Source: UBA8337 sp963932545 | GTDB taxonomy: Bacteria; Pseudomonadota; Alphaproteobacteria; RS24 | Length of the DNA: 64,000 nt | Direction of reading: 5' to 3' | NCBI GenBank assembly: GCA_963932545.1 | Contig: CAWVRH010000005.1 | Coordinates: 1-64,000, forward strand | Shown: positions 60,087-64,000 of the stretch, piece after piece | How the letters are laid out: each line of letters starts with the position of its first letter | How positions within the stretch are numbered: position 1 is the first letter of the stretch | Position numbers and translations under genes: made by a program | The notes under the pieces: model-generated | The model's database searches: none | Told to the model about the DNA's origin: nothing | What the model saw: only the letters and a program-made list of their open reading frames with translations

Positions 60087-61067
60087 CTATTGTGTTTTGA
60101 ATAGCATGAGGCGTGCCCGTGGCACAAAGAATTTGTTTCGTCCATTTTCAGGACGCTCGCCGCCGCGTATCAAAGCCTGCCAAGCCAAGCCCTGAGCAAG
60201 CGTCATATCGCATAACCAATCGGGGCCGATGGCTCGCACATTATGCACCTCACCTTCAACCGAAAAATCTTTTGCCTTACCCGTCAGAGCCATATCGCTT
60301 GGGCGCACGCCCATTTTTGCGCCAGTTTGCGCGTCGTCCATAATGTTCACGGGGCCAAACATCGCGGCAACGTGCAAATCAATTGGATTTTGATAAATCG
60401 CTTCGGGCGTATCAATTTGCAAAATGCGACCTTTGTTTTGCACCGCAATGCGGTCTGCCATGCGCAAGGCGTCGGCCGCATCATGGGTCACGATAAGCCC
60501 CGCAGCGCCGTTTTCTCGCAACAGGCGCAAAGTCAAATCGCGCATCTGATCTCGCAATTGTGGGTCGAGATTAGAAAACGGCTCGTCCATTAAAACCAAT
60601 TTCGGCTTGGCCGCCATGGCGCGCGCAAGCGCCGCGCGTTGCTGTTCACCGCCCGATAAAGTGTTCGGGTATTTATTGGCGAAACCGGACAAGCCAACCG
60701 CGTTCAGTAATTCAAGCGCCCTCGTCTTTTGTTCGCCACTCGATAAATGCCCGAGCCCAAAGGTGACATTTTCATAAACCGAAAGATGAGGAAACAAGGC
60801 GAAGTCTTGAAACAAAAACCCAATGCCGCGCGCTTCGGGCGGCGCCACATCTTTAGGGGTCGAGACACAAGTGCCGTTTAAGAAAACCTCTCCCCCGCTT
60901 GGCACTTCCATGCCCGCGGCCAATCGTAAGCTGGTTGTTTTGCCACAACCAGACGGCCCCAAAAGACACACCACTTCGCCAGCTTGAATATCAAAGCTCA
61001 CATCATCCACAACATCCGCCCCGTCAAAACGGCAAGAGACATTGCGAAAACTCAAAGCCGATGTCAT
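60087..61067 (-). CDS. ABC transporter ATP-binding protein, FbpC/CysA/MalK-like
   Basis: 326 residues. Walker A GPSGCGKTTSL, Q-loop FLFQDFALFPHL, signature TLSGGEQQRAALARAM, Walker B LVLMDEPFSNLD, H-loop VTHD. A C-terminal TOBE-like domain (GAKMGVRPSDMAL) places it with ferric-iron, sulfate or sugar importers. No permease or binding protein is nearby. It is wedged between scpB and tatA, overlapping scpB by four bases (ATGA), where most relatives have nothing. Confidence 0.9.
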   Translation of the reverse strand: MTSALSFRNVSCRFDGADVVDDVSFDIQAGEVVCLLGPSGCGKTTSLRLAAGMEVPSGGEVFLNGTCVSTPKDVAPPEARGIGFLFQDFALFPHLSVYENVTFGLGHLSSGEQKTRALELLNAVGLSGFANKYPNTLSGGEQQRAALARAMAAKPKLVLMDEPFSNLDPQLRDQMRDLTLRLLRENGAAGLIVTHDAADALRMADRIAVQNKGRILQIDTPEAIYQNPIDLHVAAMFGPVNIMDDAQTGAKMGVRPSDMALTGKAKDFSVEGEVHNVRAIGPDWLCDMTLAQGLAWQALIRGGERPENGRNKFFVPRARLMLFKTQ

Positions 61068-61837
61068 GCGTTTAATCCGCTATCTGAACCGTCAGCGCCC
61101 TCGCCAGCCTCTGGCGCGCCTTCGGTCAAATCCATTTCGAGAGGCTCTAATTCGTCGGAACCATCGTCGCCGTCTGCCAAAGCATCCTCATTCGGGTCGC
61201 TATCGGGGTCGGGCGCTGGCACGGCAAAGCCGGGGGGCAGCCGGTCATCTAGCAAGCCAGCCGCTTTCAACTCGTCCAAACCTGGCAAATCTTTCAGATT
61301 TTCCAATCCAAAATGTAGCAAAAATCCATCCGTCGTGCCATAGGTCACCGGACGACCGGGCACGCGGCGGCGACCGCGAATTTTCACCCAAGCACTCTCC
61401 AACAATACATCCAGCGTGCCTTTCGAAACGGAGACCCCCCGAATATCCTCGATTTCAGCCCGCGTTGCCGGCTGGTGATAGGCTACGATGGCCAGAGTTT
61501 CGAGCGCCGCCCGCGAGAGTCTGCGTTGCTGCACGACATGTTTTTGCAGCACATGCGCAAGGTCTGGCGCCGAGCGGAAAGCATATTTATTGCCTACCTT
61601 TTGCAAATTGAAACCAGCCTTTTCATAAGTCTCGCCAATCACGGCCAAGAGGGCTGGCACATCTGCGCCTTCGGGCAATTTGTCTTTAATATTGGCAATG
61701 TCGAGGGGTTCCTCGGCGGCAAATAAAACGGCCTCAACCATCCGAATTTGCGTCGCATCTACGGGCAATAAAGTCGCAAGCTCGTGGGGCGCATCCGCAG
61801 TTGTTACGGGCTCTTCTTTGGGCGTTTCATTCGACAT
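61064..61837 (-). CDS. scpB: Segregation and condensation protein ScpB
   Basis: 257 residues. Two winged-helix domains: MVEAVLFAAEEPLDIANI at the start and LETLAIVAYHQPATRAEIEDIRGVSVSKGTLDVLLES, GTTDGFLLHFGLENLKDLPGL. An acidic tail of ~50 residues (DPDSDPNEDALADGDDGSDE) follows. It binds ScpA and SMC to make the bacterial condensin. Overlaps scpA by one base. Confidence 0.94.
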   Translation of the reverse strand: MSNETPKEEPVTTADAPHELATLLPVDATQIRMVEAVLFAAEEPLDIANIKDKLPEGADVPALLAVIGETYEKAGFNLQKVGNKYAFRSAPDLAHVLQKHVVQQRRLSRAALETLAIVAYHQPATRAEIEDIRGVSVSKGTLDVLLESAWVKIRGRRRVPGRPVTYGTTDGFLLHFGLENLKDLPGLDELKAAGLLDDRLPPGFAVPAPDPDSDPNEDALADGDDGSDELEPLEMDLTEGAPEAGEGADGSDSGLNA

Positions 61838-62733
61838 TACGTCTCACCTTTATCCTTAGAGGTTGGCGCCGTTTTCGGGCGCGCACGGCGCACCAAAAGG
61901 GCATCAAAATTACTGCCCTGTTGAACTTCTACTTTGCCATCGCGGACATATTCCAGCACAGCACTAAACGAACTGGCCAGCGTCGTGCGCCGCTTTTGCG
62001 GATCGCGGATATCGCTTGCCACCAAAGCATCCATCTTTTGCCAGTCATCCAATTTGCCCAGCAAACGCTCCAAACGCATGCGCGCGCGTTTAATCGACAA
62101 AACATCCATCTTCGGCGGCGACCACGTTTCATAATGATTGCGCAGACGTTGCGTCGAATAGGCCGCCAGCACTTCATAGAGGCTCGCGTCATAAGTGCTT
62201 TCGCGCTTGATGCGAATGCCCTCGGGTTGGCCATGGATAAAGAAATCGCGACCCAGCAAATCCCGCCCCATTAATTGCGCGGCGGCATCGCGCATTGATT
62301 CCAGACATTGTAGACGAAACACCAAATGCGCCGCCATGGCTTCTGGGTCCATTTCGTCATCATCGTGCGGCGGCGGCAGTAGCAGTCTTGATTTCAAATA
62401 GGCCAACCAAGACGCCATCACCAAATAATCGGCCGCCAATTCAATGCGTAGGTCTTGGGCTTGGCGAATAAAGTCGAGATATTGCTCGGCCAATTGCAAA
62501 ATAGAAATTTGCTTGAGGTCGACTTTTTGGGTGCGTGCCAGCGCCAGCAAAATATGCAGCGGGCCCTCATATCCCTCGATGGCAACATCTAAAGCACCTT
62601 CGCCCTCTTGCGCAGAGGCGTCCCGCCCAAGCGCCTGCATGGCCGCCGGATCATAGGCCAAGCCTTCGCTGAACTCGCCAGCTGGGTCCTTGGCGGCTTC
62701 GCGCTGCGTAGAATCAGTTTGAGTGTCTTTCAT
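61837..62733 (-). CDS. scpA: Segregation and condensation protein ScpA
   Basis: 298 residues. The N-terminal SMC-binding region includes YEGPLHILLALARTQKVDLKQISILQLAEQYL, and the C-terminal winged helix LASSFSAVLEYVRDGKVEVQQ. This kleisin bridges the SMC heads. It lies between nagZ and scpB. Confidence 0.94.
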   Translation of the reverse strand: MKDTQTDSTQREAAKDPAGEFSEGLAYDPAAMQALGRDASAQEGEGALDVAIEGYEGPLHILLALARTQKVDLKQISILQLAEQYLDFIRQAQDLRIELAADYLVMASWLAYLKSRLLLPPPHDDDEMDPEAMAAHLVFRLQCLESMRDAAAQLMGRDLLGRDFFIHGQPEGIRIKRESTYDASLYEVLAAYSTQRLRNHYETWSPPKMDVLSIKRARMRLERLLGKLDDWQKMDALVASDIRDPQKRRTTLASSFSAVLEYVRDGKVEVQQGSNFDALLVRRARPKTAPTSKDKGET

Positions 62734-62741
62734 ACAAAGAC

Positions 62742-63851
62742 TTATAGCGCGTTCTGCGCCTCGGGGAAAATATCCGCCACCAGTTCTCCCCAGACTTTAC
62801 GCGCGCCCAAAGGCAGATCGCACGACAGCTCGGCAATGGCTTGCTCCACGGCGCTCAATCTGGCTTGCGCTTCGCGCGGCAATCGATTGGGGGCATCCTT
62901 GAGCGCGTCTTGTATCTGGGTCATTTCCTGCGCGTCGCCATTGCAATGCAGCACCACATCGCAGCCAGCTTTCAGCGTTTTATGCACCCGCACGCCCATA
63001 TCGCCCGACAAAGCTCCCATCGAAATATCATCGCTCATCAGCAAGCCATCAAAGCCAATAAATTTGCGGATAACTTCCTCAATCAGCGGCTTGGAAAACG
63101 TACTGGTCTCGCTGGCATCAATCGCGTTGAAGCGCAAATGCCCCGTCATGGCTATTAGCGGCGCCATCTCAGCCGCACAGGTTTGGCGAAAGACTTCGAA
63201 ATCGGTCGCTTTGAGGGTCGCGATATCAGTATCCATCATCGGCAAATCGAGGTGGCTATCGACGCGCGAACGGCCATGGCCCGGAATATGTTTCATCACG
63301 GGCAGCACGCCGCCCATCTGCAAGCCCTCTAGCACCGCCTGCCCTAAAACCACCACGCGCTCGACATCACCTCCAAAGGCACGATCGCCGATGACGTCAC
63401 TCATCTCTGGCAGCGCCAAATCTAGGCAAGGCGCGCATGTGATGGGAATGCCCAACTCGTGCAAATCTTGCGCCAAAAGAGCCGCGCCCAAACGTGCGGC
63501 TTCCACGGCGCGGGCTTTATCGGTTTGGTAAATCTCGCCATAGGCTCCCATCGGCGGATAGGCCGGCACGAGGGGTGGCTTCAGCCGCGCCACACGGCCG
63601 CCCTCTTGATCGATAAAAATCGGCAAATGCGGGTTGCCAGACATCTCGCGCAAATTATCGGTAAGCGCACCAACCTGCGCACGACTGTCGATGTTTCGCG
63701 CAAAAAGGATGACACCCCAAGGCCGAGACGCATGGAAAAAAGCGCCCTCTTCCGGCGTCAACGCAAGGCCTTGAAGGCCGTAAATCACCGGAGAAACGTC
63801 TGGTTGAACGTCTGGCTGAATGATGGCTGGATTAGGGCTGTTTTCTGACAA
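62742..63851 (-). CDS. nagZ: Beta-N-acetylhexosaminidase NagZ (GH3)
   Basis: 369 residues. GH3 motifs: FIDQEGGRVARLKPP, MKHIPGHGRSRVDSHLDLP with the His-Asp loop of NagZ, and the nucleophile Asp in LLMSDDISMGAL. It removes GlcNAc from anhydro-muropeptides in wall recycling. The start is TTG 63851, preceded by GCGGGGGC; it overlaps the SPOR gene by 20 bases. GTG 63788 just before IYGLQGLALTPEE is an alternative and would drop a short QPDV-QPDV repeat. Confidence 0.9.
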   Translation of the reverse strand: MSENSPNPAIIQPDVQPDVSPVIYGLQGLALTPEEGAFFHASRPWGVILFARNIDSRAQVGALTDNLREMSGNPHLPIFIDQEGGRVARLKPPLVPAYPPMGAYGEIYQTDKARAVEAARLGAALLAQDLHELGIPITCAPCLDLALPEMSDVIGDRAFGGDVERVVVLGQAVLEGLQMGGVLPVMKHIPGHGRSRVDSHLDLPMMDTDIATLKATDFEVFRQTCAAEMAPLIAMTGHLRFNAIDASETSTFSKPLIEEVIRKFIGFDGLLMSDDISMGALSGDMGVRVHKTLKAGCDVVLHCNGDAQEMTQIQDALKDAPNRLPREAQARLSAVEQAIAELSCDLPLGARKVWGELVADIFPEAQNAL

Positions 63852-64000
63852 GGCAGTCTTGCCCCCGCTTTTTCAAATTGGCGCAAAACTGCTTGGCGCT
63901 ATTTTGATTTTGAAAGCCGGGCACGTTAACTCTATAGAAGATACCTTTATCTCCCAAATCAACACGCAAAATCAGCGGGTCGCGTCGACCCAGCATGTCA
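63832..64000 (-). CDS. SPOR domain-containing protein, C-terminal part
   Basis: Only the last 55 codons lie in the window; the frame stays open at the edge. The residues DKGIFYRVNVPGF, SAKQFCANLKKRGQDCLV follow the SPOR (sporulation-related repeat) pattern that binds denuded peptidoglycan at the septum. A SPOR protein before nagZ-scpA-scpB is usual in Alphaproteobacteria. N-terminal features cannot be seen. Confidence 0.85.
   Translation of the reverse strand, partial: DMLGRRDPLILRVDLGDKGIFYRVNVPGFQNQNSAKQFCANLKKRGQDCLVRKQP

Noticed and set aside
1..64000. CRISPR arrays, insertion sequences, prophage or toxin-antitoxin modules
   Set aside because: No regular direct repeats, transposase, integrase or phage structural genes were seen on either strand.

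Overview
This window is a piece of an alphaproteobacterial chromosome of moderate GC. Several gene orders are diagnostic of the class: ntrY-ntrX-trkA-trkH-dat-hfq, ssb-gyrA-coaD-cyclophilin-queA-tgt with divergent uvrA, and scpA-scpB-tatABC-serS-surE-nlpD-yajC-secD-secF, followed by a squalene/phytoene-synthase-like gene and trmFO. A DmdC-like acyl-CoA dehydrogenase, a short PuuD-like membrane protein and RTX-like secreted proteins suggest a free-living, probably marine heterotroph. The genus cannot be fixed from the sequence alone. I see no prophage, insertion sequence or CRISPR array.

Layout. 1-6972: nitrogen two-component system (NtrY 3' end, NtrX), Trk potassium uptake, D-amino-acid aminotransferase, a divergent Hfq, and MazG. 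7037-10864: an accessory cassette on the minus strand, encoding a cysteine-rich type IV pilin-like protein, an 860-residue secreted Ser/Thr/Ala-rich protein and a small secreted protein. It sits between conserved housekeeping genes and has no pilus assembly genes beside it. 10938-20795: cyclic-phosphodiesterase-like hydrolase, TatD, SDR, DsbA-like protein, Mfd, SdhE, RecG and a DUF502 protein. 20864-23445: an RTX-like protein with a lipobox, a phosphotransferase/DUF6285 pair, and a 32-residue lipoprotein too short for usual ORF calling. 23452-27336: DCC-family protein, a small unknown protein, and the glmU-glmS operon with a structured leader. 27444-34302: fatty-acid and CoA enzymes, a ferric-reductase-like gene broken by an in-frame stop, a SulP-STAS-cyclic-nucleotide-binding transporter and a GPH-type symporter. 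34416-38948: GntP-type permease, tRNA-Lys, hotdog thioesterase, MAPEG protein, TauD-type dioxygenase and a glutamine amidotransferase. 38981-64000: a long, mostly minus-strand housekeeping run covering queuosine synthesis, GyrA, SSB, UvrA, TrmFO, Sec, Tat, cell-wall activators, ScpAB, NagZ and the end of a SPOR-domain protein.

Functional themes. Genome maintenance is dense here (Mfd, RecG, UvrA, SSB, GyrA, ScpAB). Envelope biogenesis is the other theme: SecDF-YajC, TatABC, NlpD, NagZ/SPOR and GlmU/GlmS, which supply UDP-GlcNAc. The unusual parts are the pilin-like cassette, an Hfq whose rim and proximal-face residues are substituted, a GyrA with a long acidic N-terminal tail, two leaders whose Shine-Dalgarno sequence can fold into a hairpin, a NtrX without a recognisable GAFTGA loop, and a Tgt with a reduced zinc site.
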